A stretch of DNA of 64,000 nt from positions 496,001-560,000 of the forward strand of contig CAWKFM010000005.1 of NCBI GenBank assembly GCA_963849065.1. Reading direction: 5' to 3'. Positions 41,981 through 53,336 of this stretch are shown in pieces. This DNA is from TOLSYN sp963849065 (lineage in GTDB: Bacteria > Acidobacteriota > Terriglobia > Terriglobales > Acidobacteriaceae). Below the pieces are notes generated by a model. That model saw nothing but the letters and a program-made list of their open reading frames with translations, was not told the DNA's origin and searched no databases. Both the position numbers and the translations under genes were made by a program. The number at the start of each line of letters is the position of its first letter. The stretch's first letter is position 1.

Positions 41981-43417
41981 GTGAGTTACATCCAATTTCT
42001 CGGCGCCGCGGGCACCGTGACCGGCTCCAAACATCTCATCCACATTGGCCAAGAATCGAACGGCTCTGCAGCGGACTTCCAACTGCTGGTCGATTGCGGA
42101 CTCTTTCAGGGACCCAAGGAATGGCGGCTCAAGAACTGGACCGACCTGCCCGTGCCCGCCCGCCAGATCGATGCCGTCATCCTCACTCACGCTCACCTCG
42201 ACCACTGCGGATGGATTCCCCGTCTCTACAAAGAAGGCTTCCAAGGCCCGATTTACGCCACCCCCGCGACCGTCGATCTCTGCGGCATCATCCTGCCTGA
42301 CTCCGGCTACCTGCAGGAAGAAGACGCGGCCTTTCACAATAAACAGAAGAGTTCCAAGCACACGCCCGCGCTTCCCCTTTACACCATGGAAGAGGCGCAG
42401 CAATCGCTCGCCCGCTTCCGTCCCGTGCCCTTCGGCGAATCCGTGCAGCTTGCGCCTGAGTTGAGCTTCCGCTTCGTGCGCGCCGCCCACATCCTCGGCT
42501 CGGCCATGGCGGAGATCACCGTTTCCACCAACGGCAGCCGCCGTCAGCTGCTCTTCACCGGAGACATCGGCCGCGTGCGCAACAGCACCATCGCGCCCGG
42601 CAAGGTTGTGCACTCCGGCCCCACCGAAGGCGAATCGCCCGACGTGCTGGTGATGGAATCCACCTACGGCAACCGCCATCATCCTCACGAGGACGTGATG
42701 CCCGAGCTGGCCGAGTTGCTCAACACCGCCATTCATCGCGGCGGCACCATCGTCGTCCCGGCCTTTGCCGTGGAGCGCACCCAGAAGTTTCTCTTCTTGC
42801 TGAAGGAACTGATGGAGCGCAAGCAGATTCCGCGCATTCCCGTGCATGCCGACTCACCCATGGCAATCCACGCCGTGGAGATCTTCCTCAAGCACAGCGA
42901 GGAGTTCAGCGCCGAGGCCCGCGAACTGATTGCGCGCCATGGCTCGCCGCTCAAATGGCCGGGCTTCCACTTCGCCCTCACCACGGAGGAGTCGAAGCGA
43001 GTCAACCAGAGCCACTTTCCTTCGATCATCGTTTCGTCCAGCGGAATGTGCGAGGGCGGACGCATTCAGCACCACTTGATCCAGCGCCTTCCGGACCCGC
43101 GCAACCTCATTCTGTTTATCGGCTTCCAGGCGGTGGGAACGCGCGGGCGGCTCATCAAGGACGGCGCGCGCGAGGTCAAGCTCTTCGGCGAGATGGTTCC
43201 GGTGCGCGCCCAGATTGCCGCGCTGGAGCAGTTCAGCGACCACGCCGACGTGGACGAACTGCTGGAGTGGCTGGGGACATTCAAGAAGAGTCCGCAGAGC
43301 ACGCACGTGGTGCACGGCGAGGCCGATTCCGCCGAGGCGCTGCGCCAAGCCATCATCAAAGAGCTGGAATGGACGGTCGATGTGCCGAAATACATGCAAA
43401 AGGTCGAGGTCGAGTAA
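41981..43417 (+). CDS. Metallo-beta-lactamase/beta-CASP RNA-processing hydrolase
   Basis: 478 residues from GTG 41981 (GGGGAGAAGC upstream). MBL motifs: FLGAAGTVTGSKHL, LTHAHLDHCGWIPRLY, AAHILGSAMAEI, LLFTGDIGR. The beta-CASP domain has VPAFAVERTQKFLFLL, VHADSPMAIHAVEIF and SSSGMCEGGRI; the end has QFSDHADVDELLEWL. The family includes RNA endo/exonucleases related to CPSF-73. It lies alone; its RNA target is unknown. Confidence 0.9.
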   Translation: MSYIQFLGAAGTVTGSKHLIHIGQESNGSAADFQLLVDCGLFQGPKEWRLKNWTDLPVPARQIDAVILTHAHLDHCGWIPRLYKEGFQGPIYATPATVDLCGIILPDSGYLQEEDAAFHNKQKSSKHTPALPLYTMEEAQQSLARFRPVPFGESVQLAPELSFRFVRAAHILGSAMAEITVSTNGSRRQLLFTGDIGRVRNSTIAPGKVVHSGPTEGESPDVLVMESTYGNRHHPHEDVMPELAELLNTAIHRGGTIVVPAFAVERTQKFLFLLKELMERKQIPRIPVHADSPMAIHAVEIFLKHSEEFSAEARELIARHGSPLKWPGFHFALTTEESKRVNQSHFPSIIVSSSGMCEGGRIQHHLIQRLPDPRNLILFIGFQAVGTRGRLIKDGAREVKLFGEMVPVRAQIAALEQFSDHADVDELLEWLGTFKKSPQSTHVVHGEADSAEALRQAIIKELEWTVDVPKYMQKVEVE

Positions 43418-43605
43418 GAGCGGAAGGATTGACTGCGCGGGTAATCGTTGGAAATTGAAAGTTTATCCATTGGATAATGGTTGCGCGGAAATTCCGGAAC
43501 CATTGCTTAAGGCGTTACGTTTTGGTTGTGGTGTGTACTCTTCGGTATATGGTTTGCCGGTCCCCAGGGCCTAGCTGCGGTTTTTCATCGCGGCGCAGAG
43601 TAAAT

Positions 43606-43650
43606 AACGCGACGCGTTAATGTGTATTGCTAAAAATAACGCGACGCGTT
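43606..43650. promoter_or_regulatory. Two identical palindromic operators AACGCGACGCGTT before HigBA 2
   Basis: Perfect 13-bp palindromes at 43606-43618 and 43638-43650, with centres 32 bases apart, the second ending 13 bases before the toxin ATG. Flanks ATA...TTA are also shared. Likely antitoxin-binding sites. Confidence 0.75.
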
Positions 43651-43663
43651 ATTTTATTTTGGC

Positions 43664-43945
43664 ATGATCGCAAGCTTCAAGGACGCCGGTGCGCACGAAC
43701 TTTACAAAACGGGAAGAAGCCGCCGGGTTCCATCCGACGTGCAGCGCGTTGCCCTTCGAAAGCTGAAATACCTGAACAACGCGGCGGATTTAAATGACCT
43801 GCGAGTGCCTCCGGGAAACCGACTTGGGGCGCTGAGCGGCGACCGAGAAGGTCAGCATAGTATTCGGATTAACGATCAGTACCGCATCTGCTTCGTCTGG
43901 AAGGATGGACAATTCCACGAAGTGGAGATCGTTGATTATCGCTGA
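43664..43945 (+). CDS. higB: HigB/RelE-type toxin (second module)
   Basis: 93 residues: MIASFKDAGAHELYKTGRSR, ALRKLKYLNNAADLNDLRVP, GNRLGALSGDREGQHSIRIN and YRICFVWKDGQFHEVEIVDYR are the plasmid-maintenance HigB (RelE superfamily) type, different from the HigB at 2361. Ribosome-dependent mRNA cleavage is known for the family. The antitoxin follows 30 bases later. Confidence 0.9.
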   Translation: MIASFKDAGAHELYKTGRSRRVPSDVQRVALRKLKYLNNAADLNDLRVPPGNRLGALSGDREGQHSIRINDQYRICFVWKDGQFHEVEIVDYR

Positions 43946-43975
43946 AAACGCAAGTGCGGGATTGGGAGAATCCAG

Positions 43976-44284
43976 ATGGCTGGAAAGGCAAAGGGCAAGG
44001 CGTCGGCGAACGCGGTGCATCCGGGAGAGATATTGCGGGAAGAGTTCATGGTGCCGCTGGGGCTTACTTCGGCGGAGCTGGCAAGGCAACTGCACATCTC
44101 GGTGCCGCGGGTGAATGAGATTGCGCGCGAGCGGCGCGCGATCACCGCCGACACCGCCATGCGTCTGGGCCGCTATTTTGGCACTTCTGCGAAGCTGTGG
44201 ATGAACCTGCAGATTGAGTACGACTTGAACCTGGCCGCGGCCAGCCGTGACATTAAGAAGATCAAGCCGCGCGATGCGGCGTAG
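43976..44284 (+). CDS. higA: HigA-type antitoxin (second module)
   Basis: 102 residues. NAVHPGEILREEFMVPLGLT, ELARQLHISVPRVNEIARER, TAMRLGRYFGTSAKLWMNLQ are the XRE helix-turn-helix of HigA antitoxins. It should bind HigB and repress at the twin palindromes 43606-43650. Confidence 0.92.
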   Translation: MAGKAKGKASANAVHPGEILREEFMVPLGLTSAELARQLHISVPRVNEIARERRAITADTAMRLGRYFGTSAKLWMNLQIEYDLNLAAASRDIKKIKPRDAA

Positions 44285-44308
44285 AGTGAACGCGGAGGAC
44301 GAAGCGGG

Positions 44309-45079
44309 ATGAAGATTACGGGAAACACGATGTTGATTACGGGCGGAGGCTCGGGGATTGGACGCGGGCTGGCCGAGCAGTTTCATGCGCTGGGCAATCA
44401 GGTCATCATCGCGGGGCGGCGCAGGCAGTTGCTGGAGGAGACCGCGGCACAGAATGCGGGGATGCGGTTCATCGCACTCGATGTGGGCGACGCGGACAGC
44501 ATTGCTGCAGCGGCGGCGAAGCTCGCGAAGGAATATCCCGCGCTGAACGTGCTGGTGAACAATGCGGGGATCATGCGGGCGGAGAACCTGCACGCGCAGT
44601 CGAGCGATTTGGCCGACGCCGAGGCCACGGTGCGCACCAACCTGCTGGGGCCTATCAGGCTGACGGCGGCCTTGCTGGGGCAGCTGCGCCAGCAGCCGTA
44701 TTCGGCGGTGATGAACGTTTCGTCAGGACTGGCGTTTGTGCCGCTGGTGTACACCCCGACGTATTGTGCGACCAAGGCGGCGATCCACAGCTACACGCAG
44801 TCGCTGCGCTATCAGCTGAAGGCTACTTCGACCGAGGTGCTGGAACTGATTCCTCCGTACGTGGCCACTGAGTTGTCGAGCGGGGCCAACGACCCGCGGG
44901 CGATGCCGCTCGAGCAGTTCATCGGCGAGGTGATGAAGATTCTGAAGAGCCAGCCAGGGGTGAGCGAGATTTGCGTGGAGAACGTGAAGCGGCTGCGGTT
45001 GGCAGCCGAGAGCGGAAGCTACGACGCGGTGTTCCAGGGACTGAACGAGGGGATGGCGGGGAGTTTTGTGACGGAGTAG
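44309..45079 (+). CDS. Short-chain dehydrogenase/reductase (DltE-like)
   Basis: 256 residues. Cofactor motif LITGGGSGIGRGLAEQ; NAG motif LVNNAGI; catalytic Ser in MNVSSGLAF and YxxxK in YTPTYCATKAAI. LELIPPYVATEL matches the DltE-like subgroup. Substrate unknown. Follows higA by 24 bases but is unrelated to it. Confidence 0.88.
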   Translation: MKITGNTMLITGGGSGIGRGLAEQFHALGNQVIIAGRRRQLLEETAAQNAGMRFIALDVGDADSIAAAAAKLAKEYPALNVLVNNAGIMRAENLHAQSSDLADAEATVRTNLLGPIRLTAALLGQLRQQPYSAVMNVSSGLAFVPLVYTPTYCATKAAIHSYTQSLRYQLKATSTEVLELIPPYVATELSSGANDPRAMPLEQFIGEVMKILKSQPGVSEICVENVKRLRLAAESGSYDAVFQGLNEGMAGSFVTE

Positions 45080-45105
45080 AGCGGCTACGCTCTCCGAAGC
45101 AACCG

Positions 45106-45143
45106 CCCCACTCAAGCCAAAAGAGGGCTTGAATGGGCCACCC
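45106..45143 (+). repeat. Dispersed palindrome (CCACTCAAGCC type) with GGGCCACCC tail
   Basis: CCCCACTCAAGCC, short loop, GGGCTTGAATGGGCCACCC. Close relative of the copy at 52900-52940. Confidence 0.65.
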
Positions 45144-45171
45144 TCGGACAGAGGTGGTTCAGGCCGGAAAG

Positions 45172-45238
45172 ACTCTGAAGCGTAATCGGAGATGGGAGCG
45201 GCGCAGGGATTCCTCGCGTTCCTCGGAATGACAACTTA
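45172..45238 (-). repeat. Dispersed repeat with TTCCGAGGAACGCGAGGAA core
   Basis: On the minus strand TCATTCCGAGGAACGCGAGG, AATCCCTGCGCCGCTCC and on into an AT-richer end. The sequence type is common between genes of acidobacteria and related soil bacteria. It is often mistranslated as a CHSEEREESLRR peptide. Confidence 0.55.
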
Positions 45239-45279
45239 AACCGAGAGCAACATCGATGCAAGAGCGCCGTCGAGTTCGC

Positions 45280-45903
45280 CTATTTGGCGAGTTCGTTGGC
45301 AAGGAGGCTGGCTTTGACTGCGAGGTTGTAGGCGCGCTCGATGTCTCCGGCGCGGACGGCCTCGTTGGACTGGGAGATGTAGTTGCGGGCCTGGCTCTGC
45401 ATGGCCTGCTCGCTCGGGCTGAGATCGCGTCCCAGAGTGGCAAGCTTAGCCTCAGAGCTGCGCAGAAGCTGCTGGGTGGTTTCGGTCTGCGACTGCACGG
45501 CGGCGCGGGGAACGTCGGCGGTGATCTGGACCGAAGTGGTGGGGGCGGCGGGAGCAGGCGCAGGCGTTGGCGTTTCGGCCTTGGCCGGCTCAGGCTTGGG
45601 GGCTTCGATGGTGGGGGTTGCGGGTTTGCGCGCGACCACCGGCTTATGAGGTTTCGGCTTAGGCTTCTGGGCTTCCTCGGGCTGGGCGGCGGGAGGGTTT
45701 TCCGGCGCGGGCTCAGCACTGGCGGCAGGCGCGGATGAGGGCTGCGGCGCGGTTGTCGTCTGGGGCTCGGTTTCGATGGATGGGACCAGCACCGGAGGCG
45801 TGGTCTTGGCAGCTTTTTTGTCGCAGGCCGGCAACAGCAGCGCCAGGCAGAGGGCGGCTCCGATGAGCGTGCGCGGCGGGATGAGAGAACGAAGTGCGGA
45901 CAT
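45280..45903 (-). CDS. Predicted lipoprotein with Pro/Ala-rich linker
   Basis: 207 residues. A signal peptide ends ALLLPAC (lipobox). Residues ~25-125 are a Pro/Ala/Glu/Lys-rich, disordered linker (PKPKPHKPVVARKPATP), and a short C-terminal helical domain follows (QQLLRSSEAKLATLGRDLSP, AQSQARNYISQSNEAVRAGD). The linker would let the helical end reach across the periplasm. Function unknown. It is the third gene, 243 bases after the sensor kinase, in the same direction. Confidence 0.7.
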   Translation of the reverse strand: MSALRSLIPPRTLIGAALCLALLLPACDKKAAKTTPPVLVPSIETEPQTTTAPQPSSAPAASAEPAPENPPAAQPEEAQKPKPKPHKPVVARKPATPTIEAPKPEPAKAETPTPAPAPAAPTTSVQITADVPRAAVQSQTETTQQLLRSSEAKLATLGRDLSPSEQAMQSQARNYISQSNEAVRAGDIERAYNLAVKASLLANELAK

Positions 45904-45957
45904 GATTCTTCTGCGCTCTTATTGTAGAGCAACGCCAGGGTTGATTTGTCCTGCTTT

Positions 45958-46006
45958 CCCACCTTAGCCGCGCAAAAGAACGCGCGCCGAAGGTGGGCCA
46001 CCCGGC
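45958..46006 (+). repeat. Dispersed palindrome (CCCACCTTAGCC type) with GGGCCACCCGG tail
   Basis: CCCACCTTAGCCGCGC, loop, GCGCGCCGAAGGTGGG then CCACCCGG. Nearly the same as the copy at 61182-61229. Confidence 0.7.
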
Positions 46007-46063
46007 CTTTGTTTTTGTGTGTGGAAAAGCAAAGTCAGAAGCAAGCGCAAAAGCAACGTCAAA

Positions 46064-46102
46064 GGCCCCGCCCAAGCCAAAGAGGCTTGAACGGGGCACC
46101 CC
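46064..46102 (+). repeat. Dispersed palindrome with CGGGGCACCC tail
   Basis: GGCCCCGCCCAAGCC, loop AAAGA, GGCTTGAACGGGGCACCC. Same family as 53089-53130. Confidence 0.65.
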
Positions 46103-46146
46103 CGTCGGGAGCGGAGGGATGGGGGTTCGCCGACACTGGAACTGCT

Positions 46147-48081
46147 CTAATGCGGCGGAGGAATGACCGGTTCGCGCTGCGCAGAGTTTGCGGCTTCGTC
46201 GATGGCGGGAGTGGCCGTGCCCTCAGTGGTGGGCTGCGCTTCCTCTTGCGCCGGGGTGGGGAAGAGGAAGCGGAAGGTTGCGCCCTGGGCGGCATCGGTG
46301 TCGAGCTCCAGCGCGCCGTTGTGCAACTGCATGGCGCGGTAGGTGAGGGCGAGGCCGATCCCGCTGCCGGCCTTGCGGGTGGTGAAGTAGAGGTTGAAGA
46401 TTTTGTCGCGAATCTCGGGAGGGATGCCGGCGCCGGTGTCGCGCACCTCCAGCACGGCGGCGTTGGCGGTGGCGAAGGCGCGCAGGGTGAGGGTTCCACC
46501 TTCGGGCATGGCCTGCACGCCGTTGATGACTACATTGAGGATGGCCTGCATCATGAGGTCGGCGTCCACGCGAATGGGGATGGGACGCGGACCGAGGTCC
46601 TGCACGATTTCGACCTGATGGGTGAGGGCCTCGGGAGCGGCGAGGGCGACGACGTGGGCGGCCAGGGAGCGCAGGTCGAGCGCGGTGAGCTTGAGATCGA
46701 CGGGGCGGGAGAAGTCGACCAGGGTTTTGACCACGCGGTCGAGGCGGTGAATCTCCGAACTGATGATATCCATGTGGCGGCGCGACTCGGGGTCGAGATG
46801 GAGGATGCGCTCGCGCAGGATCTCCAGATGGATGACGATGGCGTTGATGGGATTTTTGACCTCGTGGGCAACGCCGGAGGTGAGGCGTCCGATGGCGGCC
46901 AGACGGCGCGAGAGCTCGATCTCATTTTCGATGCGGCGGACGGATTCGGCGTCGCGCATGGAGAGCAGCGCGCCGATGTTGACGCCGCGCTCGGAGATGA
47001 AGTCGAGTGAGAGCTGCACGCGGCGTCCCTGCTCGAGTTCGATCTCTCGCGCGGGCACATCCTGGCGGAGGGCAAAGGCGTCCAGCACGATGCGTCCGAG
47101 GCGGGTGGAGTCGTCAAAGACGGATTCGACCATCTGGCCCAGCATCTGGTCGCGGGGGTGGCCGATGAAGCGCTCGGCAAAGGCGCTGACTAGCACGATG
47201 CGGCCATCGCGGGTGAAGAGGATGAGCCCATCCTGCAGGGTGGACATGAGCTGATCGAGGTTTTCCTTGAGGGCACTGAAGACCTCGCGGGCATCGTGCA
47301 TCTGGCGTCCGAGGCGGTCGATGCGGAGGCTGACGGCGCCGACTACGTCGGTGCGTTTGGGTTCGGGCTCGGCGCGTTCGAGCTCGGCGGTCATGGCATC
47401 GAGACGGCGGGCGATGACCTCCAGGGGTTGCAGCGCGAGGTTGGAGAGAAAGGCGGCGATGAACAGCGAGAGCAGCAGCGCACCGCCGGAGAGCAGCAGG
47501 GCGCGATTGAGCTGCGGTTTGAGCTCGCGCTTGAGGAAGAGCGTGGAGAGACCGACGCGGATTTCGCCAAAGGGCGCGCCCTGGCGCTTGACCGGCAAGG
47601 TGACCTGATAGACGCGCGCGGGTCCGTAGACGGCGCGCAACTGGCTGAAGAGGCCGCCGTCGCGCAACTCGGTGAGCGCGGGACGCACGGGCATGACTTT
47701 ATCGACCGAGCCGGCGTCGGTGTGGACCAGGGCGATGCCGTTCTGGTCGGCGAGCGCGGTGTCATAGACCTCGACGTTGTAGCCGACGACCGACTCCAGC
47801 AGCGAGGTGACGGCGGGATCGTGCTGCAGAATGACGGCGATGAAGTCGCGGGCCTGGGTAGGATTGGCGGGCTGCAGGCCTTTGGACGGCACCTCGGTTT
47901 CCAGCGCCTGGCGCGCGGCGTGGAGAACTTCGTGGGCGATGAACTCGGCGTTATCGTAACTCAGATTAATGCGCTGGTAGAAGATCTGCGAGACGTAGAC
48001 GTAGGAGAGCGCGGCGACTAGGGCGAAGACCAGTCCGCTGATTGCCAGCACCAACTTGGTTTTGAGTCTGAGTCGCGGCAT
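46147..48081 (-). CDS. Membrane sensor histidine kinase of an NtrC-type pair
   Basis: 644 residues. Membrane span 1 at ~8-30 (LVLAISGLVFALVAALSYVY), a periplasmic sensor at ~31-170, span 2 at ~172-195 (ALLLSGGALLLSLFIAAFL). Then a HAMP-like helix, a PAS-like region (GLILFTRDGRIVLVSAFAER), HisKA with H-box SGVAHEVKNPINAIVIHLEI, and HATPase with NVVINGVQAMPEGG, DTGAGIPPEI and KAGSGIGLAL. It should phosphorylate the sigma-54 regulator whose gene ends 21 bases upstream. The signal is unknown. Confidence 0.92.
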   Translation of the reverse strand: MPRLRLKTKLVLAISGLVFALVAALSYVYVSQIFYQRINLSYDNAEFIAHEVLHAARQALETEVPSKGLQPANPTQARDFIAVILQHDPAVTSLLESVVGYNVEVYDTALADQNGIALVHTDAGSVDKVMPVRPALTELRDGGLFSQLRAVYGPARVYQVTLPVKRQGAPFGEIRVGLSTLFLKRELKPQLNRALLLSGGALLLSLFIAAFLSNLALQPLEVIARRLDAMTAELERAEPEPKRTDVVGAVSLRIDRLGRQMHDAREVFSALKENLDQLMSTLQDGLILFTRDGRIVLVSAFAERFIGHPRDQMLGQMVESVFDDSTRLGRIVLDAFALRQDVPAREIELEQGRRVQLSLDFISERGVNIGALLSMRDAESVRRIENEIELSRRLAAIGRLTSGVAHEVKNPINAIVIHLEILRERILHLDPESRRHMDIISSEIHRLDRVVKTLVDFSRPVDLKLTALDLRSLAAHVVALAAPEALTHQVEIVQDLGPRPIPIRVDADLMMQAILNVVINGVQAMPEGGTLTLRAFATANAAVLEVRDTGAGIPPEIRDKIFNLYFTTRKAGSGIGLALTYRAMQLHNGALELDTDAAQGATFRFLFPTPAQEEAQPTTEGTATPAIDEAANSAQREPVIPPPH

Positions 48082-48102
48082 CGCAGTGGGAGGCGGCCGG
48101 CG

Positions 48103-49521
<1,419 letters not shown>

Positions 49522-49908
49522 TCGGAATCGGATCCCTCGGGAAGTCCGGCCTGGCCGCAGGCATCTCCGGACACACCTTACCTTATCTAACATAGATGCA
49601 AAAAGATGAGTCAGGGACGTGCTCTGATTTTTCGGAGTTGGGGAACAGTCAGCTTTTTTCGAGAGAAATCTTTCTAAAAGCAATTTTTTGGTAGGCGCTC
49701 GTTGGCGGGCGCCGTTTCCGTTTTTATTCGCCCGATTCCGGAATTCGACCCAAACTAGCAAATCGTTCACAGGAAAGCAGTTGCCTTGAATTGTGAGAAG
49801 CTTAGTGCCATTATGGGAATTTGGTCTGGAGAGGGTTGGGCTGGGAGGATGGCGGCGGAGCGGGGGAATTTCCTTATTCTGTAATGATTTGCGATCTCTA
49901 ACTCAATT
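49522..49908. other. Intergenic region between divergent sigma-54 regulator genes, no gene seen
   Basis: Holds the upstream regions of both transcription units. No coding frame with family resemblance. Enhancer sites for the sigma-54 activator are expected here but no clear repeated palindrome was identified. Confidence 0.45.
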
Positions 49909-49924
49909 TGGCACTTGTATTGCT
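49909..49924 (+). promoter_or_regulatory. Sigma-54 (-24/-12) promoter
   Basis: TGGCAC, five bases, TTGCT: a perfect match to the sigma-54 consensus. The expected start point (~49934-49936) falls within about three bases of the ATG at 49937, so the mRNA would be almost leaderless. Confidence 0.8.
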
Positions 49925-49936
49925 TTGGGATAAGGC

Positions 49937-50275
49937 ATGAATTCCGAAATGAACCTCCTCGATGGGCACGGCACTCCCGAAGCGGGCAAGCACGGCGCCG
50001 TTGTTCTGGACAGCTCCGAAGTGCAGATGATGCGGCAGCGGCTGCACGAGCTGGCCAACGTCTTCACCGGGGTGGTGATTGCGTCGGGCCTGCTCTCGCA
50101 GTATCTGCAGGGCGAATCGCTGCGGCAGTACGCCGCCGACATCTGCGAGGGCAGCGAACGCGGCTGCGCCCTGGTGCGCGAGCTGCGCAGCCAGCTGCTG
50201 GCCGCCTGCGGCGAACTGGAGCTCGGCAAGGATGGCGGCACTGGCGGCGGCGTGCCGGGAGATCCGAAGTTTTGA
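49937..50275 (+). CDS. Stand-alone histidine-kinase dimerization (DHp)-like protein
   Basis: 112 residues. RLHELANVFTGVVIASGLLS and CEGSERGCALVRELRSQLLA align with the two helices of hybrid-kinase HisKA domains (H-box HDFNNLLT..., then AAERGAALTRQLL). His37 is in the phospho-acceptor position. There is no ATPase domain. It may be a phosphotransfer or dominant-negative partner. Driven by the sigma-54 promoter just upstream; followed 79 bases later by a sigma-54 response regulator. Confidence 0.7.
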   Translation: MNSEMNLLDGHGTPEAGKHGAVVLDSSEVQMMRQRLHELANVFTGVVIASGLLSQYLQGESLRQYAADICEGSERGCALVRELRSQLLAACGELELGKDGGTGGGVPGDPKF

Positions 50276-50354
50276 AGATCGCAAGCTTGCAGGAAGATTG
50301 CAGAATTTTAATGAAGAACTTCTAAGGAAACACTCAGGTATGGAGGCAATGGCG

Positions 50355-51887
<1,533 letters not shown>

Positions 51888-52116
51888 TCCCGCAGCCGCC
51901 TGAAAGGACACGTGGACGCGCATCCGCGCGCCGGCCCATGGCTGCGCGCGGATGCCAAGGGCCCAGGGATCAAGTTCAGGAGTCAAGCCCGGCAACGAGC
52001 GCCTTGGGCAACAGGAAAGGCAAAGGCCAAGGCAAGGGCTCAGGAATACGCGCAGGGAGCAGGAACGCTCACAGGTACACAAGCTGAAAAAAGGCAGGAC
52101 GAGGAGGTCAATCAAA

Positions 52117-52605
52117 ATGATTTTACTGGTGACATCAAGCCATCGCCGCGCCGAGTGCGGCATTGCCCTGGAACAGGCGTTCGGCGAAGCGGTCGAGGTC
52201 TGCGAGACGGTCCGCAAGGCTTCCGCCATGCTGCGCAACAACGAGTACTCCTCGGTGGTGCTGGACGATCCCATGGTGGAGGCCGAAGGGGACGCCCTGG
52301 AATCGCTGCTGAGTAATCTGGGACTGGCCGTGCCGGTGTATGTGAACCTGGCGGTCAGCAACGCCGAGCGCATCGCACGCGAGCTGCGGATGGCGCTGCG
52401 GCGCAACCGGGAGTCGCGGCTGATCGCCATCCGCGCCGCCGAGTCGCAGCTGCGCAGCGAGATCCGCGACGCGGTAACCGGCATTTTGCTGTCGGCCGAG
52501 CTGGCGATGCGGACGCCGGAGATTCCCGCCGATGCCATGGAGAAGCTGACCTCGGTGTGCCAGCTGGCCAGCACCATCCGCGCCCGGCTGGAGAGCGTGA
52601 ACTAG
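52117..52605 (+). CDS. Degenerate receiver plus DHp-like protein
   Basis: 162 residues from ATG 52117 (GAGGAGG upstream). The N-terminal ~85 residues look like a receiver fold (ILLVTSSHRRAECGIALEQA, SSVVLDDPMVEAEGDALESL) without a clear acidic pocket. The C-terminal ~60 (LRSEIRDAVTGILLSAELAM, VCQLASTIRARLES) resemble the DHp helices of the protein at 49937, but the His is lost. Probably a non-catalytic partner in the same signalling unit. Confidence 0.6.
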   Translation: MILLVTSSHRRAECGIALEQAFGEAVEVCETVRKASAMLRNNEYSSVVLDDPMVEAEGDALESLLSNLGLAVPVYVNLAVSNAERIARELRMALRRNRESRLIAIRAAESQLRSEIRDAVTGILLSAELAMRTPEIPADAMEKLTSVCQLASTIRARLESVN

Positions 52606-52732
52606 CAGGCCTGGCCGGAGGCGGGCGGCGGATCTGTTTCGGCGGACTTTTTTGTGGCCGGCGGCCAACTCAAGCAGAGCTGCTCTCGTCTGAGCATGTT
52701 GGCCATAGCGTGTGGGAGAAGGAGAAAGCGCC

Positions 52733-52879
52733 GTGTTGTGGACCCTGCTGGTGATTCTGCTGGTGCTCTGGTTGCTGGGCTGGGGTCTGCAGGTTGCGGG
52801 TTCGCTAATTCACCTGCTGCTGCTGGCTGCGGTGGTGATTCTGCTGGCGAGCCTGCTGCGCGGCCGGCGCGCGACGTAG
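52733..52879 (+). CDS. lmo0937-family small membrane protein (DUF5670)
   Basis: 48 residues from GTG 52733 (AAGGAGAAAGC upstream). LWTLLVILLVLWLLGWGLQ and two membrane spans with a basic end LRGRRAT match the lmo0937 family, commonly annotated in bacteria, often stress-induced, of unknown function. Confidence 0.8.
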   Translation: MLWTLLVILLVLWLLGWGLQVAGSLIHLLLLAAVVILLASLLRGRRAT

Positions 52880-52899
52880 GCGAACGCCGGGCGTGCCCA

Positions 52900-52940
52900 C
52901 CCCACTTCAAGCCAGCAGCGGGCTTGAATGGGCCACTCGG
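52900..52940 (+). repeat. Dispersed palindrome (CCACTTCAAGCC type) with GGGCCACTCGG tail
   Basis: CCCCACTTCAAGCC, loop AGCAGC, GGGCTTGAATGGGCCACTCGG. Confidence 0.65.
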
Positions 52941-53088
52941 TTTTCGTGGCTGCAGGCTGGATGCCTCCCCCCATCTGCCAAGGGAGGACAAATAGGGGCC
53001 ACCCGCGAGCATCCGACGCAGTTGTGCAAGAGGTTTCTCCCCGTCGAGATTGTATTCTCGTCTGAAAAGGACAAAACCAAAAGCAAAA

Positions 53089-53130
53089 GCCCCGCCCTAG
53101 CCAAAGGAAGGCTAGGACGGGGCACCCGCG
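53089..53130 (+). repeat. Dispersed palindrome (GCCCTAGCC type) with CGGGGCACCC tail
   Basis: GCCCCGCCCTAGCC, loop AAAGGAA, GGCTAGGACGGGGCACCCGCG. Confidence 0.65.
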
Positions 53131-53336
53131 TTGGCACTGCACTCGCGTCGGCGCTGGTCAGTGCCAACTGGGCAGGGGAATTGGGTGGCGGCAAAGCTGT
53201 TCCCGGATTTCAGCAAGGCATCCCAAGTAGATGGCAGCGCCTCTAAGCTGCCAACGGCGGAGTCCGAAGTTGGGCCTCCGAGCGGCAAGGCTCCGAACGG
53301 CAAGGGCGGGCGGAGTTCGGTGCCCTGAGAGGTGCG

